From contig JAGUCH010000001.1 of the NCBI GenBank assembly GCA_019096065.1, positions 7,006,001 through 7,070,000 on the forward strand: a stretch of DNA of 64,000 nt, in the 5' to 3' direction. Of this stretch, positions 23,526 through 34,295 are shown in pieces. How positions within the stretch are numbered: the stretch's first letter is position 1; each line of letters begins with the position of its first letter. The stretch comes from Paracyclopina nana (taxonomy: Eukaryota; Arthropoda; Copepoda; Cyclopoida; Cyclopettidae). Under the pieces are notes generated by a model that did no database searches, was not told where the DNA came from, and was given only the letters and a program-made list of their open reading frames with translations. The position numbers were made by a program, and so were the translations under genes.

Positions 23526-24995
23526 ATGCTGGAGACAGCTCAAGTGTCTACCACAGTGCTAAAGTTCAACACGTCATCCACGGCCCTGCACCTAGCGAGC
23601 ATGCAGCCCACATCTGTGGCCTCCTCGGGGGTTCGGGGTCGACCTCAGTGACGTCGGCCACCCTCGGCACAACCAGTCTCCTCCCTTGGGAAACGGACTC
23701 CATGTCCATCAAGCTGGAGAGCCCCGACGTGTTCGGCGACGACTTTTCGCTCTCGGGCATGGGCGCGTCCGGAGGGGACTTTGCGGAGCTCAAGCCTCTG
23801 CCCTACGACTACACGGGGTCCGCAGCCTTGACGACCGTGTCCATCGGCTCCTCGCTCACCATCGACCCCGTGCTCTCGTCCAACAACAACAACAACAACA
23901 ACAACAAGAGCATGACGGACCTCAACTTGAGCTCTCCGTCGTCCATCTCGTCGACGACCACGCTGTCCATCAGCCTCACGAACGGCGGGAGCGGCAACAA
24001 CAACTCCATCTCGTCGACGTCCTCGCAGCAGTCCAGCGACGTCACCTCCTCCAGCCCCACCAGCTCGAACATGACGAAGCTGGAGATGATCGACATCGCG
24101 GCCTGCAAGGAGGAGTTCGACGACCTCGCCTCCTTTGTCAACATCTCGGTGGGCGCCGACTCGACGTCCATGCCCACCCTCGACGACGGCGACCTCGACT
24201 GGATGGACAACATCAAGCCGCTCAACTGCGACCTAAGCCTCGACATCCCACCGAACCACGCCCAAGGGCCGCCCTCCGCGGCCTCGGCGGTCATGACCCT
24301 GGGCCTCACCCGCCTCAACCCTGTGATGACACAGCAAACCTACCTGCACACGTCCTCGTCCACTCTGCAAAGCCTGCTGACGGGGGCAACCTGCACCCCC
24401 AGGAAGCCCGCAAGGCCTCTCGGGAAAAGTGACGCAACTGCAACAGCGCGACGGCCCGCTCCAGGCCCCACCCCCGCCCTACTCCATTCTGCAGAACCGG
24501 CTCACCCATGGGGGCGCGAACGGGCAGAATTGCGGCAGTCACATCATCAAAGTCGACTCCACGTACGACCTTATGAGCTCGTATAGCGACTCCATGCCCC
24601 ACTCCACCCAGACCCCCATGAACCACGTGACGACGTCGGCCGACCAGAGCCTGCACCGGCGGCTGGGCGACATGGCGGGGGCGCGCCCCATCAAAACCAC
24701 CGCCAAGAAAGTGAGGCCCAAGGTGCCCAACAACACGGTGAACGGCGGCGGCTCCTCGGGCTCGAGCGGGTCGAGTTCGAACGGGTCGGCGAACGCGGCC
24801 GACTCGAACCGGAAGATGATGCACCACTGCCCCAAGTGCCACCGCCCGTTCCTCAACAAGTCCAACATCAAGGTGCACCTGAGGACGCACACGGGGGAGA
24901 AGCCGTTCGGGTGTCAGCACTGTTCCAAAGCATTCAGACAAAAGGCCCACCTACTTAAGCACATGTCGATACATAAGCGAAGCTCCAGAGACTGA
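23526..24995 (+). CDS. C2H2 zinc-finger transcription factor with two C-terminal fingers
   Basis: The exon begins at 23421 after a strong acceptor. The first ATG (23526) follows an in-frame TAA. The protein is about 489 residues. The N-terminal two thirds are low-complexity Ser/Thr/Asn-rich with an Asn run encoded by (AAC)n at 23881-23906, plus acidic patches (DDGDLDWMD) that could activate transcription. Two canonical C2H2 fingers follow (C-x2-C-x12-H-x3-H, near residues 430-485) with a TGEKPF linker, and the protein ends KRSSRD ten residues after the last histidine. It should bind DNA in the nucleus; target and subfamily are unknown to me. Two frame breaks interrupt it: a G5 run at 23627-23631 (one base short) and a C5 run at 24396-24400 (one base long). 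They cancel out, so start and end share a frame. Codon third positions are strongly GC-rich, unlike the neighbours. Confidence 0.85.
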
Positions 24996-25297
24996 TGTCG
25001 CCGCGCGTCGCCATCTTCACATCCAAAGGTGCTGGTCATGAATGCCTTGCTCTACTTTACAACCCTACCCTACTCTGCTACTACTACTGTTTTAGTGATT
25101 GAAAAACCATTTTAGAATTCTTCACCATGATCCGTGGTAATAATTATTGTGTAAAATCGGGAAACCACGACAAGATCATCCATCAAAGATTGCCTTGTTG
25201 CTTGCTCGCTTGTAGGAGTCTAGCTGCTCCTGCTGCCGTTGCAGTCTCCGAATGTGCCTGGGAAAAAGAGAAAGTGTTCCACTTCTTCATCCATAGC

Positions 25298-25330
25298 AGC
25301 AGCAGCAGCAGCGGCGGCGGCGGTGGCAGT
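25298..25330 (+). repeat. AGC/GGC trinucleotide run in 3' UTR
   Basis: AGC repeats pass into GGC repeats about 300 bp after the zinc-finger stop codon, presumably within its 3' UTR. Confidence 0.8.
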
Positions 25331-25753
25331 CACTTCTTCGACTGCCAGCGGCCGAGCTGGCTGCAGTGAAGCGTCTTCTTCCTTCACAGATGTCTCTGCT
25401 CTTTAACAACCACTCTTTTCGTATTATTTTTAAAGAGATAAAAGCCCTTGCCCTCCTGCATCTTCCCTCAACCTCCCACAAGCCTAGCTCGCGTTGTTTT
25501 TGTTTGCTATGAAAAATGCACATTCTCTATAATTTTCCTTTTTTCTAAAAAAGTAAGATCAATTGTTTGTAGAGAGATAAAAAAATCCCACCTGAAAAGT
25601 CTAGCCGCCTCTATTTGTTTTATGTTATACTACTGTATTTTTCATCCATCCCAGATTGTGTTGAAGACCAATTACGTTCAAGAAAACACACATCAACTCC
25701 ATACTCTGTATTATCATAAGTACCATATCTATAATTTTTAGAAACTATTCGCA

Positions 25754-25759
25754 AATAAA
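25754..25759 (+). promoter_or_regulatory. Candidate poly(A) signal of the zinc-finger gene
   Basis: AATAAA, 759 bp after the stop codon and about 230 bp before the end of the convergent UDP-galactopyranose mutase gene. Confidence 0.4.
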
Positions 25760-25992
25760 ATGATGATGATAGTTTTTCCAACACTTCAGCTGCTTCTATT
25801 TCATGACCGCGAAGACACTCTAGTTGTACTACTTATAAACATGATGAGGAAAAATCATGTCGTCATGCAGCCCCGGGCTAATAGTTGTTCTTCTTTTATG
25901 ATGATTAATAGCTTGCAGGGCGAACGTTTTTCTAGGTTGCGCCTGCCATTTTTTAAAGGGCCATCTGAGGAGGTTGCGCGGTTTTCTCCCCA

Positions 25993-27616
25993 CTACAGCA
26001 CGTTCCGAAAGCATTCGCACGAATTGCCAGCATCAACAGCACGGCATGTTTTGTTGCCAATCAGGTCATCGTACAGATCGAGCGCCGTTTTGATGGCCTG
26101 CAATTATTAGCATGTTGAGCAATAAAACATGGGTGATAAAAATCTGCATCATGATCAGCGAGAAGTACTAACCTCGTCCATGTTGAAATACTTGTACGAC
26201 GCCAATCTTCCAACAAATAAAACATTCCTCTCTTGGCCAGCCAAATCTTGGTATTTTTGTAGAGAGCTCTGTTTCGTTCGTTCGGCACAGGGTAGTAGGG
26301 ATCCCCGTCGTTTGTCGAGTATTCTCGGAAAATCACTGTGCCTTTGCTTTGCATTGCCTCCTGGGCTGGTTTGGCATATGCTTGTACTCTGCAATTCTTG
26401 TCCACTCCACTTCTGGCCCTGGGTAGTTCACCATCCAGGCCGGCTGAAAGAAGCCACTCTCTGGCTCCAGATAGTCGGCCTCGAAATAAATCGACCTGTA
26501 TTCCAATTTGGGCCATCCATGAGAAGCGTAAAAGGCGTCTATAGGGCCGGTGAATATTAGCTTCTTATGCCTAGGGAGGCTATCCTTCACTTTGAAATAG
26601 TCCAAGTTTAATCTTACGTCAATGTTGGAATCTTTGAGCAGCATATTTTCAAACAGTTTGGTGTAGCCATCTTGAGGAAGGCCTTCGTATGGATCGTTGA
26701 AGTACCTGTTTTCTTTTGTCAATCTCACAGGCAATCTGGCAAGCACTGAAGCGTCCAGTTCCGTTGGATACTTGTCCCACTGCTTTTTGGTGTAGTGCTT
26801 GAAAACTTTTTCGTACAGATCAGTCCCAACTCGAGATATTGACATTTCTTCTCCATTGGACATATTGGAGGGGCTCTCACAATTCTTGGCCTTCTTTCGT
26901 CCAACCATAACTCCATCTGTCAAACAGTGAATTGATAAACTCCCTAATTACGCAACGACAACTTTTTTACCTCGCTGACCGTTGAAATGTTGGTGCCAAA
27001 CAAAATATTGACAGTGTCCTGAAAATAAAGGCAACATAAAGCTCATTGCTATTGTACTTTAAATGCGCAAGTTGAAGTTGTCAAACTCATCAACCTCTCT
27101 TACTTGATTCGGGGGAATCGGAACTACTCTGTAGTTGCCAAGCTGATCCTTCACTTTTCCCTTAACTTTGTGTTGGTAGGGAATCCAATCGGAAAACTTT
27201 TGTACGTATTGCCAAACATTTTCATGCTTGGTATGAAATATGTGAGCACCGTACTTGCTAACCCTGATGCCATGCTCGTCAATGTAATCATAGCAATTTC
27301 CACCAATATGTTTTCGTTTGTCAATCACCAATGACCTCAGTCCAGACCTTGAGCTCGCTTGTTCAGCGAATACAGCACCTGATAAACCAGCACCCACAAT
27401 CACAAAATCATATTCATCTCTTAAACCATGTAATCCCCTGAAGAGGGTTTTACTTGAATCTAAGTAGGGATTAGAAGACTGGATTAGTTCAGTACCCAAA
27501 TTAAACACTTGAAACTTACTTTCTCGTTGAATTTCTTCATTATTCACATTTATGGCAAAGAGGATCAGACTTGATGAAACAATCACTATGAAAAAGCTCT
27601 CTGCTAATTGTAACAT
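25993..27616 (-). CDS. glf: UDP-galactopyranose mutase, bacterial type, membrane-anchored
   Basis: Converts UDP-galactopyranose to UDP-galactofuranose using reduced FAD. Exons on the minus strand are 27104-27616, 26971-27018, 26173-26916 and 25993-26097, all phase 0 with short introns; about 470 residues. The FAD motif is DFVIVGAGLSGAVFAE, then HIGGNCYDY, KYGAHIFHT, EEMSISRVG, YTKKQWDKYP, RLPVR (catalytic-type Arg), TGPIDAFY, WTRIAEYKH (second Arg), DPYYPVP and VGRLASYKY. Motif spacing matches the bacterial enzyme of about 380 residues rather than the roughly 480-500-residue fungal or nematode type. Unusually, the start (MLQLAESFFIVIVSSSLILF) is a signal anchor, followed by a linker of about 45 residues. 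The third exon has three one-base deficits, in G4 at 26870, G3 at 26363 and T5 at 26254 (plus-strand bases). Reading resumes perfectly after each. It is either a functional gene with consensus errors or a young pseudogene. Confidence 0.9.
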
Positions 27617-27899
27617 TGTCAGGTCTACATCATGTGATGATCTAACAAGCACAGGATGTAGAATCAGTTTTTGCGTAGCTTCATGGCTGACTGCTCTTGA
27701 TTCAAGTGAGTTTTTGGCTTTGAACTAGAAGGTATGGATGCTTAACTTCTGAATGTCACTGGTTGAGGCGATAAAGCATGACTCTATCAGTGCACCAACT
27801 TATTTAAAAACCTACACCTTAATGAAAATAATAACTAATGAATAAATTTTAAATCCGGACACATAGATAAATAAACACATAGATAGCCTTTGTGTTTGA

Positions 27900-28005
27900 T
27901 AGCCATTTACCAATCTAGCCTTTAGCCAATTGGCCTTTAACCAATTAGCCTTACACCAATTAGCCTAATACCAAACAGCCTTTTACCGTTTAGCCTTTAA
28001 CCAGT
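27900..28005. repeat. Degenerate 15-bp tandem repeat (TAGCCTTTAACCAAT)
   Basis: Seven units, the first 16 bp and the rest exactly 15 bp, each reading roughly TAGCC-TTTAA-CCAAT with 2-5 changes. It lies between the UDP-galactopyranose mutase and receptor genes. No long frame runs through it. Upstream, ACACATAGAT also occurs twice (27859-27889). Confidence 0.85.
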
Positions 28006-28326
28006 ATACCCAGATAAAACACATACGATAGCCAAAGGTTGTGTTGGACGGAGATTGCAATGCTCTCATACTTGTTGTCATCGTTAGGACTAAATACATA
28101 CATGGTAATGTTGATGGGTGAGCATGATCTGCGATATCATTCATGCACGCAGCACACTTTTTACAATCTTTGCAAGCGTTGGATGCACTTTTTGCAAAGC
28201 AGTAAATCCAAAGTCACAGGACGCAACTAAGCATATCCGGAATTCCCATGTATCACAACGCAAAACTAAGGAAAGTGCATACATAAAATGCACAACTAAA
28301 AAGAATGCAGAAAATCGTATGAAACA

Positions 28327-28332
28327 TTTATT
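28327..28332 (-). promoter_or_regulatory. Candidate poly(A) signal of the receptor gene
   Basis: AATAAA on the minus strand, 10 bp after the receptor stop codon, implying a very short 3' UTR. Confidence 0.4.
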
Positions 28333-28341
28333 ACAACAAAC

Positions 28342-29373
28342 TCAATCAATTTTAGTCACGAATCGCCTTAGTTCGGGAGAAGTGACAAGTTGTACCACGG
28401 ATACAAAAGTGGAAAGACAGATTATAACGATAGGATAGGATGCAGGCTCAAGAATGCTATTTTGGCGCCACTTGATAAATGACATTACAGTTAGCGTGGT
28501 GAGAGTCTCAACCAAGAATGAAATTGCCTGACCACTAAGGGTCAAGGCATTTCTTTGATTTCGTTGCTTGATTGTTTCAGCTGACAATGCCCTTGTCATC
28601 TTTTGATCTTTCTTGTACAGTCTGTAGAACATGGCCAAATAAATGAGGATTTCCATGACGAGAAATGTTTGGAAAATCATGACAACGATAGTAATACTTT
28701 TCATTCCGGAATCAATCGACTTTTGAGGGACGAGGCGATATTTCATGGTTATTGTGTCTTGGGTTGCAGTGTGGCCCCTAAAAATTCCATTGGAAGTCCA
28801 GAGCCCACCAACCTCACTCCTCTCAAATTCAAGGTGATAATCATGAACCCAATGAAGTTTTCAATCACCAAAATCAGGTTGCACATCGCGTTGGCCGATA
28901 TGTACTTTTGAGTCAGGATAGGACACTCAACCATCATCAACCTGAAAAATGCCATTCCAAATCCACCTGTGACGAGAGAGATGTTGTGCATCAAAAGCGA
29001 TGCCCAAAGAATCCACATGAGCCATTCGTCGAAGAGTTCATTTAGGTAGTAGCCTGAGACTAACGAAATGAGAACGCAACAAGTGATAACCAAAATTGCA
29101 ATGAGCTGGTAAGCCTAATTCAAAAAGTGATATATTTTTAGAGGAGTCCTTAGACTGACACTAACTTACCGTATCGTGAACTATCATTTTATTGATGGGT
29201 CTTGCCTTGGGTGCCTTATACTTAATGTAAGCTACGATGACGCCTTTACTCAACGTACTGATCGCAGCGCAAATGATCGCGAATGCAATGATGATCAATG
29301 AGTCAAGTCCTTCCCATTTTATCAAATGGACAGACTCGTCTGAAAGCTGTAGCAATTCAATTGCAAACTCCAT
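28342..29373 (-). CDS. Orphan seven-transmembrane receptor, GPCR-like
   Basis: Two minus-strand exons, 29170-29373 and 28342-29114, join at ACG|GTAAGT and ATTAG|GCT; about 325 residues. Seven hydrophobic helices can be counted. TM1 follows a short extracellular end, and the first loop reads KARPINKMIVHD. TM3 ends in AFFRLMMVE, where rhodopsin-like receptors have DRY. The TM5-TM6 loop is basic (YRLYKKDQKMTR). TM7 is followed by TSPELRRF, resembling the NPxxY...FRR end. This fits a divergent rhodopsin-family GPCR, of the kind seen as lineage-specific expansions in crustaceans; ligand unknown. A one-base deficit near 28759-28763 (between LQP and the TITMKYR segment) shifts the frame. Downstream helices stay intact, so this is either a consensus error or a recent loss. 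It lies between two repeat clusters and upstream of the UDP-galactopyranose mutase gene on the same strand. Confidence 0.72.
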
Positions 29374-29646
29374 TGATGCTTTCCTGCTCCTTACTGAAAC
29401 TGGAAAAACTCAAGGTAGCGAAAGCAGGTTCCACAATTTTCTCTTTTTAAGTAATATAGAGAAAGAAAGTAACACATTCATCGAGCTGAACTGAGTTGGT
29501 AAATTAACTTGAGAGCCCAAACCAAAATTAGTCCAAATTCTAAGAATAAGCTACTTTTTCGTTACTTTCAAGGCTATCGTAGGGTCAAACTTTGCCTTAC
29601 CTCCTCGAATTTCAATGCGCTGTCGTAGCCGCAAAGAACTACATCA

Positions 29647-30075
29647 AGGCCCGAGCCCGAAAGCCCGATACCAATTTCTGGCCCGAGCTAAATAAAACCT
29701 CAGCCCGAGCCCGACTCGGGCCGATTTTCAGAAAGCCCGAAGTCATTTTCAATGAGCCCGAGGTGGCCCGGATGACAATTTTTTTTTATCAAAAACTTGT
29801 TCGAAATCAGAAAAACAATTGCTCTAGATTCTGAGCTTAAATGTTGAGATTGATTCTTAAGCATTCCTGCATTTGCGTAACCTTCAGTAATTTAGGTGAA
29901 TTTCTTAACAAAAAATTATTATTATTAAGATTTTCCAGAAAAAGTGTAGATTTCAACTCGGCTCGAAAAAACCGTAACATTTTTTAACTGGCCCAAAAAA
30001 GCCCGAAGCCTGAAAAAAAAAAGTTCAGGCCCGGCCCGACCCAACCCGAATCATTTTTGGAAAGCCCGAGCCCGT
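29647..30075. repeat. GCCCGA-rich repetitive stretch
   Basis: Two clusters of the phrase AGCCCGA/GGCCCG in the same orientation (29647-29773 and about 29990-30075) flank an AT-rich middle. The motif recurs at least 15 times. Similar proline/arginine-like CCCGA phrase DNA is often found in dispersed repeats of animal and plant genomes, but I see no inverted ends or duplication and cannot name a family. Confidence 0.65.
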
Positions 30076-31160
30076 AGGAACGATGGCTTCTGTTACATAG
30101 TACAGTCAGCGCGCCCTAGCGTAAAAAGCCGTGTAGTATGTTCACAAGAGGCAGCTAAATAGCAATTCGTAATTTGCCAAGAAGTTGGGCCTTCCCATAT
30201 GATTTCTCAAAAATTCAAGAAAGAATATTTGACCTCTATTATGTTTCATGCTACTTTGCTAAAAAAAATCAGGCAAATCAGCTGAAAATAGCGGGGAAAT
30301 GCTAAAGTTCTTCAATTGCAATATATTTTGAAATTTTTCGCCTTTTTTAGACCAATCAGAGCAGAGTTAAATAATGTTGGCTTTTATGGCGCTACCAGAT
30401 AAAAACTTTTGTCCTCACGTAAGTATGATTTGGGCTGTTTTATGAAAAAACTGGCAACTTTTAACAATGTCTAGCAGCCTTAAAAAATATTTTTTCCACT
30501 TTTCTGTCAAAGCGTCATACGCAAACATTCACTAGAGCAATTCACGCAAAACCCCTTAGTAAGGCAACGAAACGAATCAGCCCAAAGCTTAACTTTGTAA
30601 ACAGAAGGAATTGCCGAAAAGTTGTTAACACGTCATGAATTTGCTCCAATACCCTTCGTAAACTTTTGAACCATTTTTAGCAACTGACTACTTGCCAATC
30701 TTAAAGTAAACACTTCTTTGGGCTTCACTTAAAACTCCAATATGAAGAGTTGCGGACACACAAAAAAGAATGCACTACCTAACCGCAATCCACTTTTACG
30801 CAAATCTGCTTTTACGCAGCCCATCAAAAAGCAGTCTACTTAAACGCAGCTAACCTTTCTGCATAGTAATTAAACATTTTAATATGAGCACAGATGAAGT
30901 GGTACCTATGCAGAAAAATCTTCAAGTGTTCAAAGTTAGATACTTGTACAGAGTTGGTAGTAAACATGGCAAGCTTTTTTAGATGAGCTCATATTTGGTT
31001 AGAACTATTGAAAGAGTTTGTTACCTAAAAACTAATATGCAAGACTCTCAAATGCTCAGAAACAGCAATGTTAAAGATTGAACTCTATTGACTGAGCAAT
31101 AAACTCAGGCAAAAAAAAATGAATAGGCCTGTTTCTCCTTTCTTGTTAACTTGATGGGCG
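30076..31160. other. Intergenic stretch, nothing recognised
   Basis: AT-rich DNA without open frames of note. It includes a CTTTTACGC phrase pair (30793-30830, CACTTTTACGCAAATCTGC and CTTTTACGCAGCCC), probably a remnant repeat. Confidence 0.5.
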
Positions 31161-31163
31161 GCC

Positions 31164-31816
31164 GTACTTGGATCGACTAGAACATACTGTCCCTGGTTAG
31201 ACTACGACAGATCATCCCTGGATAGACTATGAGAACTCACTGTCCATGGATCGACAAGACAGGATGGGACTTGGATCGACAGTCATGACAGAGAAGGACC
31301 AGGGTCGACTAGAACGAACTGTACTTGGATAGACTAGCCGAACGCACTGTACCTGCATCAAAAAACGGATCATCCTTGGATCGACTGAAATAACAAACAG
31401 TCCCTGGATAGACTAGAACTAACCTAGTCCAGCTGAGAATTTTTTCTTAAGCAAAGACTTGCTTAGGTTACAAAGTAAGAATTTTAAGAAAAATTACTAA
31501 GTGAGAATTGCAAAATAAAATATTCCAAGCAAAATTGCTCAGCAAGTCTCGGCTGACAAGCAAGACTTTTTATGTTAAACTTGGGTGACTGGAGTTCACC
31601 AGACGATCCAAGAACGATCCGTTGTCGATCCAAGGACTGTTTGTTCTCAATGTCGATCCAAGGACGGTTCGTCTTGTCTATCCAGGTATTGTGCGTTTTT
31701 CTTGTCTAACCAAATACAGTCAGTCCTGGTCTATCTAAGGACTGTGTGTTCTCATAGTCGATCCAAGTCCGGTTCGTCTTAGTCTATCCACGGACGATCC
31801 GTTGTCGATCCATTGG
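31164..31816. mobile_element. Foldback-like element: inverted arms built of short tandem repeats
   Basis: The left arm (31164-31427) holds about ten degenerate units of 23-29 bp, each with the core GGATCGACT or GGATAGACT. The right arm (31602-31816) holds about eight units of the same sequence in reverse orientation (AGTCGATCC / AGTCTATCC). Aligned head to head, the arms share interior words too, such as GGACTGTTTGTT. A 175-bp AT-rich middle separates them. Long inverted arms made of tandem subrepeats are the defining structure of Foldback elements. No coding region and no clean target duplication are visible, so it could also be an inverted satellite array. Confidence 0.65.
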
Positions 31817-32116
31817 TAGGAGTCCTTTATGATAACCTTATGAAGTCAAATAACTTAGTTCTCTCAATTTTAGATTGGATCAATGCTGTTCATTCTGTCA
31901 GAAAAATGGCCCTAGCATCAGATATACAGTATTTTTTAAGGCCAGGATCTCAAAATTAGTAACATTTGGGTTGGATTTACCTTCAAGTCAAAGGAATAAT
32001 AAATCCAGTAGACCTATTATAGTAATGATTTTGTAGAAACCATTAAAATTAACATCACTTCTTTTTTTGGGTCACAAATATTGAGAAATAATTATATCAG
32101 TGTATGTATTGGTGTT

Positions 32117-32206
32117 GACTGCGTTAAGGCGGACTATGTTTAGGCCGACTACCTTAAGGAGGACTGCATTTAGGCGGACTGCGTTTAGGTGGATTTGCGG
32201 TTTGGC
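32117..32206. repeat. Degenerate 15-bp tandem repeat (GACTGCGTTTAGGCG)
   Basis: Six consecutive 15-bp units: five clear ones starting GACT and a sixth, weaker one. On the minus strand the period gives an LNAVR-like five-residue repeat in a short open frame; I do not think that is a gene. Confidence 0.85.
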
Positions 32207-32261
32207 AGATATACCGGATAGAAAGTTCTCTTCCTTCTTAGATGAATAACATATAAGACTA

Positions 32262-32267
32262 TTTATT
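32262..32267 (-). promoter_or_regulatory. Candidate poly(A) signal of alkaline phosphatase
   Basis: AATAAA on the minus strand, 137 bp after the alkaline phosphatase stop codon. Confidence 0.45.
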
Positions 32268-32403
32268 ATCAGTGGATTGCCGTAGTAAGCTTGACATTTA
32301 TGGAATCCCTTGGTCACTCTGAGGTGCGATCAAAGAAGTCCACAATTAAAGTGCACGTCTACTTTTTGTATGCTTTATGGTAGTGTCGATCTCCGTAAAA
32401 AAA

Positions 32404-34295
32404 TTACAAATCATCATATTCTTCCTTCTGCCTTCGCTTGCCAGTAGTTGTGCAGTAAAAAACAATCAAAAGACAGGCTAAGAAAACAACGAACCAAATG
32501 GCTGGAGTAGTACGAATGCCCTCAATAAAGATGGCCATCGTTTTCGGAGGTCTTGAAATTTCTGCGAGAAAAAAACTATGCTTAGAAAAAATGAAGGACA
32601 GAAATGCTAAGTGCTACCTTCGCTGGGTGAGTATGAATAGCTACATCTTAGTGAAAAACGACGCCTCATAGGCCCAATGCATGCGGCAAGAGACATAACA
32701 TAAGCTAAATGAGTTTGTTCATGGGTTCCTTGAAGCAAATGTGCCATTGGACCAACAGCGTAGGTAATGACATCTTCTCCGCCATGAGCATCATCTCCGC
32801 GATACATTCCAGAAGGAAACCTAAATTTGGGGCTGAGAAGCTCATTAGAGTCCAGAGATGACAAGTTGAACCGGGACACATTTCCATTTTCCGTGGCATA
32901 ATAGTGTTGGTAAAATGATGGTCCATTAGCATAGTTAAGGATCATGCTAGGCAGTCCGTCACTCATGAGCCTTGAGGATACTCCGCGGATATCAGAGCCT
33001 CTAGTAGAGTAACCAGACATGACGAAAGCATGACCATGATCCGCCGTCACGATAACTAACGTTTCCTCTAGATCCACCAAGTTAAGTATGGCCTCAATAG
33101 CTTTATCAAATTCAATCACTTCATAAAGCGCCCTTGATGCCCAATTTTCATGGTGAGCATGATCAATTCTGCCCCCTTCAACCATTAAGAAAAACCCGTT
33201 GTCGCACTTGCCCAGAACTTCGAGTGCTTTGAGTGCCATATCCGATAGGCTTGGATCAAGGATTGGATCTCTCTTGTCCGACCACGCAGTGTGAGATTCG
33301 GCAAATAACCCCATCAAATAATCCGTATCAGAGGAATCCACAGCTTTCAAGTCTATCAAGTTGTCTACGAACTTCGCCGTAGGTCCTTTATCGTCAATCC
33401 ATTGCTCGACTAAATTAATGCCGTCTTTTCTTCTACATTTCCAGCTATCATCCTCGTAGTTGTAGCTACTCCCCTCGTCAGCCATTTCGCCTGCTCTAAC
33501 TGTCCCGTTGCCATACTTTTTGGCATATAATGATTCAGGGAAAAATGCAGGTCTACCACCACCAAGAATAACATTAATATCCTTCCCTGGACTCGTATTG
33601 ACCAACTGCCACGCAACATCTCTGGACTTTACGTCATCACTAGGAATTTCACCGTCACACTCATAATCCCTATCCACTGTTCTTGCATATAAAGCCCCTG
33701 GGGTGGCATGAGTCACTCGCGTTGTCGTTGCAAAGCCAGTGGCCTTTCCGGAATCTTGGGCCCACCTCAATATGGTCGTAACTTCATTTTTTTCACTCAC
33801 AGAAGAACTGTTCTTGTACTGGACATTTGAGTCATAGCCATAAGTATCGTAGTTAGTCTTGATTCCGGAGTAAATGGCCGAGGCAGAACAGGCGCTGTCT
33901 GGAGTTTGATTGTCAACACAATACGTCTGGTTTCGGCAAAAACTTTATAATAATAAAGCGTGATGTACTTTAAAAATCAAGCTTACCTTGCTAAGACCCG
34001 AGAAGGGAAATGTCTCGAATGAAAGTTGAGGCTTATTTTGGCTTTGCCCCTTGTAGTGTCTAGCAGCAGTGATCGTCGAACCTCCCATGCCATCGCCAAT
34101 AAAGAGTATGATATTTTTGGCAATTTTTTCATTGTTTCTGGTGGACAAAGCTGTCAGTAGCTCCTCTGTTCCAAGCTCAAGCCAGTAATGTTGGTCCTCC
34201 AATGCTTTAATTTTGTCTAAGCTGATTTTGGCAGGACTCTGCGCTGTGCTTTTGATCGCCACTAGGCAAAAAGCAGCACTTAGGAAAGCCTTCAT
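32404..34295 (-). CDS. ALP: Alkaline phosphatase, type I membrane form
   Basis: Hydrolyses phosphate monoesters outside the cell using two zinc ions and one magnesium. Minus-strand exons are 33987-34295, 32618-33926 and 32404-32561; about 591 residues, no frame breaks. A signal peptide (MKAFLSAAFCLVAIKSTAQ) is followed by the metal site FIGDGMGG, the nucleophile region TPDSACSASA (Ser after Asp), THATPGA, GGGRPAFFP, EGGRIDHAHH (metal His and Asp), TADHGHAF, AHGGEDV and GPMAHLLQGTHEQ. All key residues are present. The last exon encodes a hydrophobic helix (IWFVVFLACLLIVFYC) followed by a charged cytosolic tail ending EEYDDL. This suggests a transmembrane anchor instead of the GPI anchor usual in the family. 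The ATG at 34295 was chosen because it opens the signal peptide and follows an acceptor-like TTTGTATTAG. The gene is co-oriented with the receptor and UDP-galactopyranose mutase genes downstream. Confidence 0.95.

Noticed and set aside
23686-24432. Long alternative-frame reading over the zinc-finger exon
   Set aside because: A Gln/His/Arg-rich product of the GC-rich AAC/AGC repeats in the wrong frame. The Asn/Ser-rich frame fits both ends of the gene.
24315-24950. 211-residue minus-strand frame opposite the zinc fingers
   Set aside because: A typical antisense shadow of GC-rich coding sequence (Val/Arg/Gly-rich).
32072-32317. Five-residue LNAVR repeat protein
   Set aside because: It is simply the translation of the 15-bp tandem repeat, with no start context or flanking coding signal.
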